A stretch of DNA of 64,000 bases, taken from positions 156,116-220,115 of the forward strand of contig CAMCUB010000001.1 in assembly GCA_945878845.1 (NCBI GenBank). The letters are read 5' to 3'. The DNA comes from Erythrobacter sanguineus (GTDB lineage: Bacteria > Pseudomonadota > Alphaproteobacteria > Sphingomonadales > Sphingomonadaceae). The notes under the pieces were generated by a model that had not been told where the DNA came from, searched no databases, and was given only the letters and a program-made list of their open reading frames with translations. This document shows, piece by piece, positions 17,120 through 25,069 of this stretch; the stretch's first letter is position 1; the number at the start of each line of letters is the position of its first letter. The position numbers and the translations under genes are program-made.

Positions 17120-18501
17120 TCGTAGGCCTCCCGGAAACGCTTGACGACGCGCAGGGCGATGAAATTGAGTGCGAGCGTCACCATGAACAGCACAAAGCCC
17201 AGCGCATAGGCGCTGAGCGTGGCGGGGTGGTCGGTGCTCTGCTCGCCGGTCAGGAGGTTGACGATCTGGACCGTGACGGTCGAGATCGGCTCCAGCGGAT
17301 TGGCGGTAAGGTTGGCGGCCTGCGAGGCGGCCATCACCACGATCATCGTCTCGCCGATCGCGCGGCTGACCGCGAGCATCACGCCGGCGACGATGCCGGG
17401 GAGCGCGGCGGGGAACAGCACGCGCTGGATCGTCTCGGACTTGGTCGCGCCCATGGCAAGGCTCCCGTCGCGCATCGCGCCGGGGACGGCGGCCATCGAA
17501 TCGTCCGCCATCGAGGAAACGAAGGGGATGATCATCACCCCCATCACGATCCCTGCCGCCAGCGCGCTCTCGGTTGAGGCGTTGCTGGCGCCCAGCGCCA
17601 CGGCAGCGTTGCGGATCATCGGCGCCAGCGTCAGCGCGGCAAAATAGCCGTAAACCACAGTTGGCACGCCCGCGAGCAGCTCCAGCAGCGGCTTGATCCA
17701 GGTGCGCACGCGCGGATCGGCATATTGGGTGAGGTAGATCGCGCTCATCAGCCCGAGCGGGATCGCGACGACCATGGCGATGATCGCGCCGATGAAGATC
17801 GTCCCCCAGAACAATGGCACGGCCCCGTAGCGCGAGGTGTCGACAGCATCGGGGCTGCCCAAGGTTTCCGGCCCCCACTTGAGGCCGAACAGGAAATCGA
17901 TCGGCGAGACGAAACTGAAAAAGCGCACCGTCTCGAACACCAGGCTGACGAAGATGCCGAGCGTCGTCAGGATCGCGACCAGCGAGGCGAGCAGCAGGAT
18001 CATCAGCACCGTCCGCTCGACCCGGGTGCGCGCGCCGAATTGCGGGGCGAGCCGCAGGAAGGCAAGCGCGCCGCCGGCGATGGCGATCAGCACGGTGACG
18101 ATGATTCCGATGGTGTTGTAATAGCCGAAGGCTTCGCGGAACGGCGCGATCAGCGGCTCGGCCTCGTCGTTGAAGACGCCTGGCGCCTCGCCCAGCGCAA
18201 CCGCGCGCGCCTCGCCAATGAAGGCGTCACGCTCGAAGCCGAGTCCTGTCAGGCCCTGCGCCTCGGGCGTGGCGAGCACCGTTTGCAGCACGAGGTTGGG
18301 CGCAATCACTGACCACGCCGCGACAAAGGCGAGCACCGGCAGCACCACCCACAGCGCGACATACCAGGCATGGTAGATCGGGCGCGAGGCTGGGCGCAGG
18401 GCCGGGTCGCTCGACTGGAAGCTCCACGCCTTCGCGCGGCCCGCCAGCCAGCCGAGCAGGCCAAGGCCCAAAGCAATCAGGATCAGCGTGATCGGCGACA
18501 T
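17116..18501 (-). CDS. pstC: Phosphate ABC transporter permease PstC
   Basis: The 461-residue permease carries an extended N-terminal part with two membrane segments and a soluble stretch before the core ABC permease domain. The core includes FWGTIFIGAIIAMVVAIPLG and the EAA-type loop DGSLAMGATKSETIQRVLFP. This long form is usual in alphaproteobacteria. It overlaps pstA by four bases. A Pho-box-like sequence lies 119 bases upstream at the end of phoR. No pstS binding-protein gene is adjacent, so that component must be elsewhere. Confidence 0.93.
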   Translation of the reverse strand: MSPITLILIALGLGLLGWLAGRAKAWSFQSSDPALRPASRPIYHAWYVALWVVLPVLAFVAAWSVIAPNLVLQTVLATPEAQGLTGLGFERDAFIGEARAVALGEAPGVFNDEAEPLIAPFREAFGYYNTIGIIVTVLIAIAGGALAFLRLAPQFGARTRVERTVLMILLLASLVAILTTLGIFVSLVFETVRFFSFVSPIDFLFGLKWGPETLGSPDAVDTSRYGAVPLFWGTIFIGAIIAMVVAIPLGLMSAIYLTQYADPRVRTWIKPLLELLAGVPTVVYGYFAALTLAPMIRNAAVALGASNASTESALAAGIVMGVMIIPFVSSMADDSMAAVPGAMRDGSLAMGATKSETIQRVLFPAALPGIVAGVMLAVSRAIGETMIVVMAASQAANLTANPLEPISTVTVQIVNLLTGEQSTDHPATLSAYALGFVLFMVTLALNFIALRVVKRFREAYE

Positions 18502-18619
18502 GAACAGCCTTCGTTTTCCTGCTGGGAGTGCGCGTTGGTCAATCAGGCCCGGAAGTGCGTGCCAAGCCCCTGCCGCGCCTACCGGTCCCTACGCCATGGC
18601 CGCGCCATGTTGAAGAAAT

Positions 18620-18637
18620 AAGACACGTCTATGACAC
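18620..18637 (-). promoter_or_regulatory. Pho-box-like PhoB binding site before pstC
   Basis: On the minus strand the sequence reads GTGTCATAGACGTGTCTT. It consists of two 7-mers spaced by four bases and matches the Pho box layout CTGTCAT-N4-CTGTCAT at 6/7 and 5/7 positions. It spans the phoR stop codon and lies 119 bases before the pstC start. This is where a PhoB-activated internal promoter for pstCAB-phoUB would be expected. Confidence 0.55.
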
Positions 18638-19882
18638 TTGTTGGGTTTGCTCGGTGAAGGAGCCCTCGGCTTCGCCGTCGGGGAGGGACGTTTCATCGGG
18701 CGGATCGGGTTCGGCAAGCGGCAGGCGCACCACCACGAGGGTGCCCTTGCCGAGCTCGCTGGTGATGTCGAGCCGGCCGCGATGGCGCTCGACAATGTGC
18801 TTGACGATCGCAAGGCCGAGCCCGGTTCCCCCCGAGGCGCGGCTGCGGCCGGGATCGGTGCGATAGAAGCGGCGGGTGAGATGCGGGATCTGTTCGGGCG
18901 CGATGCCTTCTCCCTCATCGACCACCGCGATCCGCGCCTGATCGCCCTGCGCAAGGTCGAGCGTGACGTGCACCGGCCGGTCGGCCGCGCCGTATTTGAG
19001 CGCATTGTCGACCAGATTGCGTACCACCTGTTCAAGCTGCTGGAGATCGCCCAGCACCAGCGGCTCGGCGGCGAGGTTAATATCGAGCCGGTCACCGCGC
19101 TGCGGCCCGGCCGCATCGCGTGCGGCGCGCTCGACCAGCGAGGCAAGGTCGATGCGATCGGTCGGCAATTCGTGCTTTTCGGCCTCGACCCGGCTGAGGC
19201 TCATCAGATCGCCGACCAGCGCCTGCATCCGCTTCGCCTCGCGCTCGATGATGCCGAGGAATTTCTTCGCGACCGGCGTCTCGATCGACCCGTCATCCTC
19301 CTGCAGCGTCTCGACATAGCCGAGGATCGCGGCGAGCGGCGTGCGCAGCTCGTGGCTGGCATTGGCGACGAAATCGGTGTGCGCGCGGCTGATATCGGCC
19401 TCAGCGGTCTGGTTGATGAACTCGAGCATCGCCAGCCGGTCGTCGATCGTCTGGCGGCTGATCTGCCAGATGTCCCCGCGCCGCACGAGCCCGCGCACGA
19501 TCGCCTCGCCCTGGCGATTCTCGCCGAGCAGGCTGATCGCCTCGGGCTGGCGCAGAGCGACGCGCGCGTCCTGGCCGACGACATGCGGCCCCAGCATCTT
19601 CCTCGCCGCACGGTTGGCGAGCGCGATGGTGTTGCGATCGGTGATGACGAGGGGAATCGAGGAATGCTCGATCAGATCATTGATCGATTCGAGCGTGAGG
19701 CGCGGCTTGGCCTTGGGCTTGGCCGGCTCAGGCGGGCGGCCCGCGGCGACCAGCAGCGATCCGACCCACACCGTCAGCACCGCGACGGCGATGACGATAT
19801 CGGTCCCCAGCAAGAGCAGCGCCACGAAGGTCACCGCCGCTAGCAGGATCCCGGCGATGGGAATGTTCTGGCTGCTGCCCAT
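18629..19882 (-). CDS. phoR: Phosphate regulon sensor histidine kinase PhoR
   Basis: The 417-residue kinase has two closely spaced N-terminal membrane segments (about residues 6-45) with almost no periplasmic loop, which is typical of PhoR. A PAS-like domain follows (LIEHSSIPLVITDRN), then the HisKA motif with H177 in SHELRTPLAAI, and the ATPase domain with NLVDNALKY and GGTGLGLAIVKH. It senses phosphate through Pst and PhoU rather than directly. The start at 19882 was preferred over an upstream one because the hydrophobic segment begins just after it. It is the first gene of the phosphate block. Confidence 0.92.
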   Translation of the reverse strand: MGSSQNIPIAGILLAAVTFVALLLLGTDIVIAVAVLTVWVGSLLVAAGRPPEPAKPKAKPRLTLESINDLIEHSSIPLVITDRNTIALANRAARKMLGPHVVGQDARVALRQPEAISLLGENRQGEAIVRGLVRRGDIWQISRQTIDDRLAMLEFINQTAEADISRAHTDFVANASHELRTPLAAILGYVETLQEDDGSIETPVAKKFLGIIEREAKRMQALVGDLMSLSRVEAEKHELPTDRIDLASLVERAARDAAGPQRGDRLDINLAAEPLVLGDLQQLEQVVRNLVDNALKYGAADRPVHVTLDLAQGDQARIAVVDEGEGIAPEQIPHLTRRFYRTDPGRSRASGGTGLGLAIVKHIVERHRGRLDITSELGKGTLVVVRLPLAEPDPPDETSLPDGEAEGSFTEQTQQVS

Positions 19883-19956
19883 GCTGGCCGCCTTACAGGC
19901 TGGCGGCGGGCGAGGGAAGGGCGCGCGGCACGACAAGCCCCAAGGGACGCGTGCAA

Positions 19957-19991
19957 ATGAAAAGGGCGGCGAGGCCAAAAGCCTGCCGCCC
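19957..19991 (-). terminator. Terminator downstream of tRNA-Glu
   Basis: On the minus strand GGGCGGCAGGC and GCCTCGCCGCCC form a long GC-rich stem with one bulged C and a TTTTG loop. The run TTTTCATTT follows. It lies 23 bases after the 3' end of the tRNA gene and before phoR, so it ends the tRNA transcript. Confidence 0.8.
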
Positions 19992-20014
19992 TGTCTGCCA
20001 CTCTCACGAAGAGA

Positions 20015-20089
20015 TGGTGACCCCTACGGGAATCGAACCCGTGTTTCAGCCGTGAAAGGGCCGCGTCCTAACCGCTAGACGAAGGGGCC
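20015..20089 (-). tRNA. tRNA-Glu (anticodon UUC)
   Basis: The minus strand folds as a complete 75-base tRNA with CCA encoded at the end. The acceptor arm pairs GGCCCCT with AGGGGTC. The D-arm reads TCTAGCGGTTAGGA, the anticodon loop is CTTTCAC with anticodon TTC, and the T-arm contains GGTTCGATTCC. A promoter and a terminator flank it closely, so it is a single-gene transcription unit. Confidence 0.95.
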
Positions 20090-20109
20090 GTCGCGATTGC
20101 GAGAGCGCG

Positions 20110-20138
20110 CCTTTAGGGGGGTGTTCGGGGACGGTCAA
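20110..20138 (-). promoter_or_regulatory. Promoter of tRNA-Glu
   Basis: The minus strand reads TTGACC at 20138-20133, 17 bases of spacer, then TAAAGG at 20115-20110. The predicted start point is some 13 bases before the mature tRNA. The near-consensus -35 fits a strong housekeeping promoter. Confidence 0.6.
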
Positions 20139-20170
20139 GCCTCGTCTGCGCAAAAAATCGCAGCTCTGGC

Positions 20171-21976
20171 TCAATCGGCGAAGGCGGCGTCTTCCAGCTG
20201 GAGTTCGGCGGCCGGGCGGTTGCCCCAATCGTCGATCTTGGCGCGCCCGGCGAGGTGGAAGCGGCGGCCTTGATGACGGTGCAGCAGGGTCTGGCCCATC
20301 TCGCTCTCCGCCGCGCGGAAGGCGATGGCCTTGAAGCTTTTGCCATCATTGCCGCTGGCGATCAGCCGCACGTGATCCTTGCCGACAATGTCTGCCTTGA
20401 TGATCCGCACCGGCCCCACGGCAATGCGCGGCGCAGGCCAGCCGACGCCGTAGGGTCCAGCGGCTTCCAGCGTCTCGACCAGCTCGGGGGTGAGCCCGCC
20501 CGGCGCGAGCGCGAGGTCGAGCAGCATGGCGGCTCCGGCGCGGGCGCGTTCGACATCGCGCGCGAGGCGCTCGTCAAGGAACCCGGCAAAATCGGCTAGG
20601 CGGGCAGGCTCGATGGTGAGGCCCGCCGCCATCGCGTGCCCGCCGCCCGCGACCAGTAGCCCGGCCTCGCGCGCGGCGATGATTGCGGCGCCGAGGTCCA
20701 CGCCGCTGATCGAACGCCCGGAACCCTTACCCTGCGTCTCGTCGAGAGCGATCACCACCGCAGGCTTGCCGGTCTTCTCCTTGATCCGCCCTGCGACGAT
20801 CCCGATCACCCCGGGGTGCCAGCCATGCCCGGCGATCACCTGCACCGCCATGTTGTGCTGACCGGCGAGCTGCGCCTCGGCGGCCTCCTGCACCATGGCC
20901 TCGATCGCGCGGCGTTCCTCGTTCAACCCGGAGAGCTGGGCGGCGATGGTGCGGGCTTCCTCGGGGTCAGTGGCGGTGAGGAGGCGCACGCCAAGGGTCG
21001 ATTCGCCGATCCGGCCGCCTGCGTTGATCCGCGGGCCGAGCGCGAAGCCGAGGTCGCTGCACTGGGGCGCGCGGGTCAGGCGGCTTGCGTCCATCAGCGC
21101 CGCCATCCCGATCCGCTCGCGCCGGGCAAGGATCTTGAGGCCCTGCGCCACAAAGGCGCGGTTGAGGCCGTGCAGCGCCGCGACATCGGCGACCGTGCCC
21201 AAGGCCACCAGATCGAGCAGGCCCATCAGATCGGGCTCGCGGCGATGCGCCCCGAAAACCCCGCGCGCCCGTAGCTCGCGCACCAGCGCTATGCCGAGCA
21301 GGAAGGCGACGCCGACCGCCGCCAGATGCCCGTGGGCCGCACCAAGGTCGCTCTCGTCGAGACGGTTGGGGTTGACCAGCGCATGGGCGGGGGGAAGCTC
21401 GGGCGAGCACTTGTGGTGATCGACCACGATCACGTCGACGCCAACGTCGCGCGCCATGCCCAGCGCCTCGTGCGCCATCGCTCCGCAATCGACCGTGACG
21501 ATCAGCTGCGCGCCGCTCTCAGCCAGCTTGACCAGTGCCTCTCCCGACGGGCCGTAGCCTTCGAGCAGGCGGTCGGGGATATAGTAGCCCGCATCGAGCC
21601 CCAACTGGCGCAGTAGCTCGACCAGCAGCGCGGCGCTGGTGGCCCCGTCGACATCGTAATCGCCGTAGATCGTGACCCGCTCCTGCGCGGTGACCGCGTC
21701 GGCGAGGCGCGCGGCGGCGGTGTCCATGTCGCGGAAGGTCGAGGGATCGGGGAGAAAGGCGCGCAAGGTCGGCGCGGCGTGGCGGGCGAGATCGTCCTCG
21801 GCCACACCGCGGGTCAGCAGCAGCTGGTCGAGGATCGAGCGGCCCAAATCATGGGAACCCTCGCCCAGCTCCATGTTACCCCCGCGCCAGCGCCACGCCT
21901 TGCCCGAAAGCGAGACGGCAACGCCGAGCACCGGGGCGCCGAGACCGGGCGAGGGGGGGAGCGGGCGGGTGGCCAT
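20171..21976 (-). CDS. recJ: Single-stranded-DNA-specific exonuclease RecJ
   Basis: RecJ degrades single-stranded DNA 5' to 3' in RecF-type recombination and in mismatch and base-excision repair. The 601-residue protein shows the DHH-family motifs YGDYDVDGAT and VVDHHKCSPELP, and a DHHA1 domain with GGGHAMAAGLTIE near the C-terminus. The start MATRPLPPSP at 21976 aligns with the usual short RecJ N-terminus. It is divergent from the flavodoxin-like gene at 22061. Confidence 0.93.
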   Translation of the reverse strand: MATRPLPPSPGLGAPVLGVAVSLSGKAWRWRGGNMELGEGSHDLGRSILDQLLLTRGVAEDDLARHAAPTLRAFLPDPSTFRDMDTAAARLADAVTAQERVTIYGDYDVDGATSAALLVELLRQLGLDAGYYIPDRLLEGYGPSGEALVKLAESGAQLIVTVDCGAMAHEALGMARDVGVDVIVVDHHKCSPELPPAHALVNPNRLDESDLGAAHGHLAAVGVAFLLGIALVRELRARGVFGAHRREPDLMGLLDLVALGTVADVAALHGLNRAFVAQGLKILARRERIGMAALMDASRLTRAPQCSDLGFALGPRINAGGRIGESTLGVRLLTATDPEEARTIAAQLSGLNEERRAIEAMVQEAAEAQLAGQHNMAVQVIAGHGWHPGVIGIVAGRIKEKTGKPAVVIALDETQGKGSGRSISGVDLGAAIIAAREAGLLVAGGGHAMAAGLTIEPARLADFAGFLDERLARDVERARAGAAMLLDLALAPGGLTPELVETLEAAGPYGVGWPAPRIAVGPVRIIKADIVGKDHVRLIASGNDGKSFKAIAFRAAESEMGQTLLHRHQGRRFHLAGRAKIDDWGNRPAAELQLEDAAFAD

Positions 21977-22060
21977 GCCCTGCCGATAGCGCAAAGGTGC
22001 CGGGGCGGACAGGTGGGCGCGGTTGACAATCGACAGGCGCGCAAGGAAGCCTTCCCGGCG

Positions 22061-22549
22061 ATGGACAAGAACCCGCGCCTGCTGATCCTCTGGCACAGCC
22101 GCACCGGTGCGAGCGAGGCGCTCGCGCGGGCTGCGGCCGAGGGGGCGGGGGCAGCCGCATGGCTGGTCAATGCGGGCGAGGCGGAGCCCGACATGCTGCT
22201 CGCCGCGGATGGCTATATCTTCGTCTGCCCCGAAAACCTCGGCAGCATGAGCGGGCTGATGAAGGAGGCCTTCGACCGCGCCTATTACCCGCTGCTCGGA
22301 AAGGTCGAGGGGCGGGCTTACGCCACGATGATTGCGGCCGGATCGGACGGGGAGGGGGCCCAGCGCCAGATCGATCGGATCGTTACCGGATGGCGGCTGA
22401 AGCGCGTGGCGCCGCCGGTGATCGTGAACCTCGCCGCGCAAACCCCCGAGGCCATCAACGCCCCCAAAGCCGCTCCCGAGGCCGCGCTTGTTCAGGCGCG
22501 GGACACCGGCGCGGCGATAGCCGAAGGGCTGCGGCTCGGCCTGTTTTAA
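22061..22549 (+). CDS. Flavodoxin-fold NAD(P)H-dependent oxidoreductase-like protein
   Basis: The 162-residue protein begins RLLILWHSRTGASEALARAA, the first strand and FMN phosphate-binding loop of a flavodoxin-like fold. It continues with GYIFVCPENLGSMSGLMKEAFDR, the segment that lines the flavin ring in NADPH-dependent FMN reductases. It is likely a small soluble flavoprotein of unknown substrate. It is divergent from recJ with about 84 bases between. Confidence 0.7.
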   Translation: MDKNPRLLILWHSRTGASEALARAAAEGAGAAAWLVNAGEAEPDMLLAADGYIFVCPENLGSMSGLMKEAFDRAYYPLLGKVEGRAYATMIAAGSDGEGAQRQIDRIVTGWRLKRVAPPVIVNLAAQTPEAINAPKAAPEAALVQARDTGAAIAEGLRLGLF

Positions 22550-22618
22550 AGATTGCTCCAAAACGGGACGGGCGTGCCGTTTGGGGACTCGACGAGTTTC
22601 CGCAAACGCGCCAAATGG

Positions 22619-23449
22619 ATGGCAGGGGTTAGTGGCATCTTCCGGGCCGTATACGAGGGGAGCCTGACAATTTCACATTCGCAGCGCGCTTCTCACGCCG
22701 AGCTGCACCTGCTGTTTGCCAAGGGCAAGCGGCCGGACCGGTATGCCGTCATTGCGTTTGCGGGCCGCCTGCCTGCGGTTAGCGTCAGCCATGATCCCCT
22801 CTCCAGCAACGCAGCCGATCGCGAAGCGGTGTGGCCGGGGCAGCTCGAATGGCTCGAGCTGCTGCGCGACGGGCTGACCTTCGATCTCACCGGTCTTGCG
22901 CCGGGGCCCGCCAGCGCCTTCCCCGCCGTCGCGCACCGCTTCGATCTTCCCGCCTTGCCTTCGCCCGGCGAATACGAGGCGATGGTGCTGCGCCCGGGCC
23001 CGCATCTCGCCGAAGGGGCGGCCAGCCTGCCGGTGATGCGCGAGCTGCTTGCGCTGGGCTGCGATATCGTGCGCCAGTTCGATGGCGTGCTGGCGGTGGG
23101 CTGGGGCCCAGCGGCAACCGCGATCGGGCGGCGATATTTTGAGTCCGTCACCAGCGCCTGGCTCGATGGCGGGCCCTTCCCCGCGCTCGGCCTCACCGCC
23201 TTCGCCGAGACTGCCGATGCAGCGCTCGAAAGCGTCGGCCTTGCCTTCTGGATCGGGCAGGAGCTCAGGATCGAGCCTCCGCTCAGCGCCGATCGGGTGG
23301 CGGCCACCCGGCTCGCCATCCGGCTCGTCAATCACCTCGTGCTCGCCGGCGGGCTGGCCGAGGACGACCGTATCATCGCCCCCGACGGTTCACGTCTCGT
23401 GCTGCGCCCCTCACGCAGCCGGGCCCTGATCAGCGTCTGGCGCGAGTAG
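22619..23449 (+). CDS. Protein of unknown function (possible DUF4261 relative)
   Basis: This protein of about 276 residues is soluble and has no motif I can name with confidence. The C-terminal third (GLAFWIGQELRIEPP and DDRIIAPDGSRLVLRPS) faintly resembles the DUF4261 pattern. The start is uncertain. ATG at 22619 was chosen because the codons before it look non-coding and a hairpin lies there. It ends two bases before the AHH nuclease-like gene, so the two are surely co-transcribed. I cannot say whether it partners that protein. Confidence 0.6.
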   Translation: MAGVSGIFRAVYEGSLTISHSQRASHAELHLLFAKGKRPDRYAVIAFAGRLPAVSVSHDPLSSNAADREAVWPGQLEWLELLRDGLTFDLTGLAPGPASAFPAVAHRFDLPALPSPGEYEAMVLRPGPHLAEGAASLPVMRELLALGCDIVRQFDGVLAVGWGPAATAIGRRYFESVTSAWLDGGPFPALGLTAFAETADAALESVGLAFWIGQELRIEPPLSADRVAATRLAIRLVNHLVLAGGLAEDDRIIAPDGSRLVLRPSRSRALISVWRE

Positions 23450-23451
23450 GC

Positions 23452-23970
23452 ATGCAGATTTGGGGTCACAAACACAGCCTTACGATTATCGCCTTCCGCT
23501 CGGTCAACGCGCGGGGCACGCCGGAATACAACCCGGGCCTCCAGCGCCACCACCTGCTCCCCCGCCAGCTCCTGTCGCAGCGCTGCTTCGGCCGCATGTT
23601 CGCCGAGGTCGGGCGCGTCAACGTCGGCTTCGACGACTTCCGTCTCAACGGGTTGCTGCTCCCCGCCACCGAAGCCGCCTCGGTGCGCAGCGGCATGCCG
23701 CTCCACCGCGGACCCCACCCGCGCTACAACGAGGTGGTGATCGCCCGCGTCGGGCGGATCGAGGCGCGCTGGGCCGATGTCCGCCTGCACGACAACGAGG
23801 CCGCACTCGTCGAGGCGCTGATGCGGCTCCACCTGCTGCAAGCCGCGCTGCGCTGCCAGCTCCTCGCCGAGCGCCGCCGCGTGGTGCTGAGCCGCAAGGA
23901 CCCGATTGGCACCGGCTTCGACTTCTCCGAGCTCGATGCCATGGCCGAGGCGCTGTGGGCGGCCGAGTAA
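23452..23970 (+). CDS. AHH-type (HNH/Endo VII superfamily) nuclease-like protein
   Basis: The 172-residue protein contains RHHLLPRQLL, the double-His motif of the AHH family within the HNH/Endonuclease VII superfamily, at about residues 32-41. AHH domains often occur at the ends of polymorphic toxins. Here the domain stands alone without a secretion domain or obvious signal peptide. It follows the unknown gene with a two-base gap and converges on the nitronate monooxygenase-like gene with one base between stops. A toxin, a housekeeping nuclease or a non-catalytic relative are all possible. Confidence 0.6.
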   Translation: MQIWGHKHSLTIIAFRSVNARGTPEYNPGLQRHHLLPRQLLSQRCFGRMFAEVGRVNVGFDDFRLNGLLLPATEAASVRSGMPLHRGPHPRYNEVVIARVGRIEARWADVRLHDNEAALVEALMRLHLLQAALRCQLLAERRRVVLSRKDPIGTGFDFSELDAMAEALWAAE

Positions 23971-23971
23971 A

Positions 23972-24976
23972 TTACTCCGCCGCCTCGGCCATCGCCGCCC
24001 AAGCGGTGTAGCCCGAATTGCTCGCGAGTCGCGCTTTGGCTTCGTGATATTCGCGCTCGAAGCGGGCGACCAGATCCTCGACCGTGCCGACTTCCTTGAT
24101 CGTCCCGATCCCCTGACCCGAGCCCCAGATGTCCTTCCACGCTTTGGCCTTGGAGTTGCCGCCGCTGCCGAAGTTCATCTTGCTGGGATCGCTTTCGGGC
24201 AGGTTGTCGGGGTCCATCCCGGCGGCCTCGATCGAGGAGCGCAGGTAGTTGCCGTGCACCCCGGTGAAGAGGTTGGTGTAGACGATCCCTTCCGAGGAAC
24301 CCTCGACTATGCCGTTCTTGTAGCCATCGGCGGCGTTGGCTTCCTTGGTGGCGATGAAGGCGCTTCCGGCATAGGCGAAATCGGCGCGCAGGGCTTGGGC
24401 GGCGAGGATCGTCGCCCCGTGCCCAACCGCGCCCGAGAGCGCGACAAGGCCGTCAAACCACTCGCGGATTTCCTGCATCAGCGCGAAGGGCGAAAGCGCG
24501 CCGGCATGGCCGCCAGCGCCGGCCGCCACCGGGATCAGCCCGGTCGCGCCCTTTTCGATCGCCTTATGCGCAAAGCGATTGTTGATGACGTCGTGCATCG
24601 TCACGCCGCCCCAGTTGCGCACCGCCGTGTAGATATCCTCGCGTGCGCCCAATGAGGTGATGACCATCGGCACCTGCCACTTCTCGCACGTCGCCATGTC
24701 GGCATCGACGCGGTCATTAGTCTTGTGGACGATCTGGTTGACCGCGAAGGGCGCGGCCGGGCGATCGGGGTTCGCGCGGTTGTGGGCGGAAAGCTCTTCG
24801 GTGATCTGGTGGAGCCACTCGTCGAGCTGCGACTGCGGGCGCGCATTCAGCGCGGGGAAGCTGCCGATGATCCCGGCCTTGCACTGCGCGATCACCAGCT
24901 CGGGGCCCGAGACGATGAACAGCGGCGATCCGATCAGCGGCAGGCGCAGGCGATCGAACGGGGCGGGAAGCGGCAT
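23972..24976 (-). CDS. Nitronate monooxygenase / NAD(P)H-dependent flavin oxidoreductase family
   Basis: The 334-residue TIM-barrel flavoprotein shows the family's LPLIGSPLFIVSGPELVIAQ start, the barrel strands VPMVITSLG and GLIPVAAGAGGHAG, and the FMN phosphate loop near ALSGAVGHGATILAAQAL. Such enzymes oxidise alkyl nitronates or act as enoyl reductases, and the substrate here is not known. It is downstream of the amidohydrolase gene on the same strand with an 89-base gap. A palindrome lies at the far end of that gap. Confidence 0.8.
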   Translation of the reverse strand: MPLPAPFDRLRLPLIGSPLFIVSGPELVIAQCKAGIIGSFPALNARPQSQLDEWLHQITEELSAHNRANPDRPAAPFAVNQIVHKTNDRVDADMATCEKWQVPMVITSLGAREDIYTAVRNWGGVTMHDVINNRFAHKAIEKGATGLIPVAAGAGGHAGALSPFALMQEIREWFDGLVALSGAVGHGATILAAQALRADFAYAGSAFIATKEANAADGYKNGIVEGSSEGIVYTNLFTGVHGNYLRSSIEAAGMDPDNLPESDPSKMNFGSGGNSKAKAWKDIWGSGQGIGTIKEVGTVEDLVARFEREYHEAKARLASNSGYTAWAAMAEAAE

Positions 24977-25054
24977 CGGTTTCTCCTCAAAACGTTTCTG
25001 GCTTAACCCGTGTCTCTAGCGCGGGTTCCGAGGGTGCCAAGCGCGATTTTGCGA

Positions 25055-25069
25055 GTGACGTTACGTCAC
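25055..25069. promoter_or_regulatory. Inverted repeat at the amidohydrolase/nitronate monooxygenase junction
   Basis: GTGACGTTACGTCAC is a 15-base palindrome with perfect 7-bp arms around a central T. It covers the amidohydrolase stop codon and lies about 80 bases upstream of the next gene's start on the minus strand. It has no U tract, so an operator is more likely than a terminator. Confidence 0.35.

Noticed and set aside
22558..22584. Hairpin CCAAAACGG/CCGTTTGG before the unknown gene at 22619
   Set aside because: The stem has a bulge and no T run follows, so I do not call it a terminator.
22061..23970. Possible mobile island around the AHH nuclease
   Set aside because: There is no integrase, transposase, direct repeat or composition shift, and the tRNA-Glu gene 2 kb away shows no duplicated 3' end in the window.
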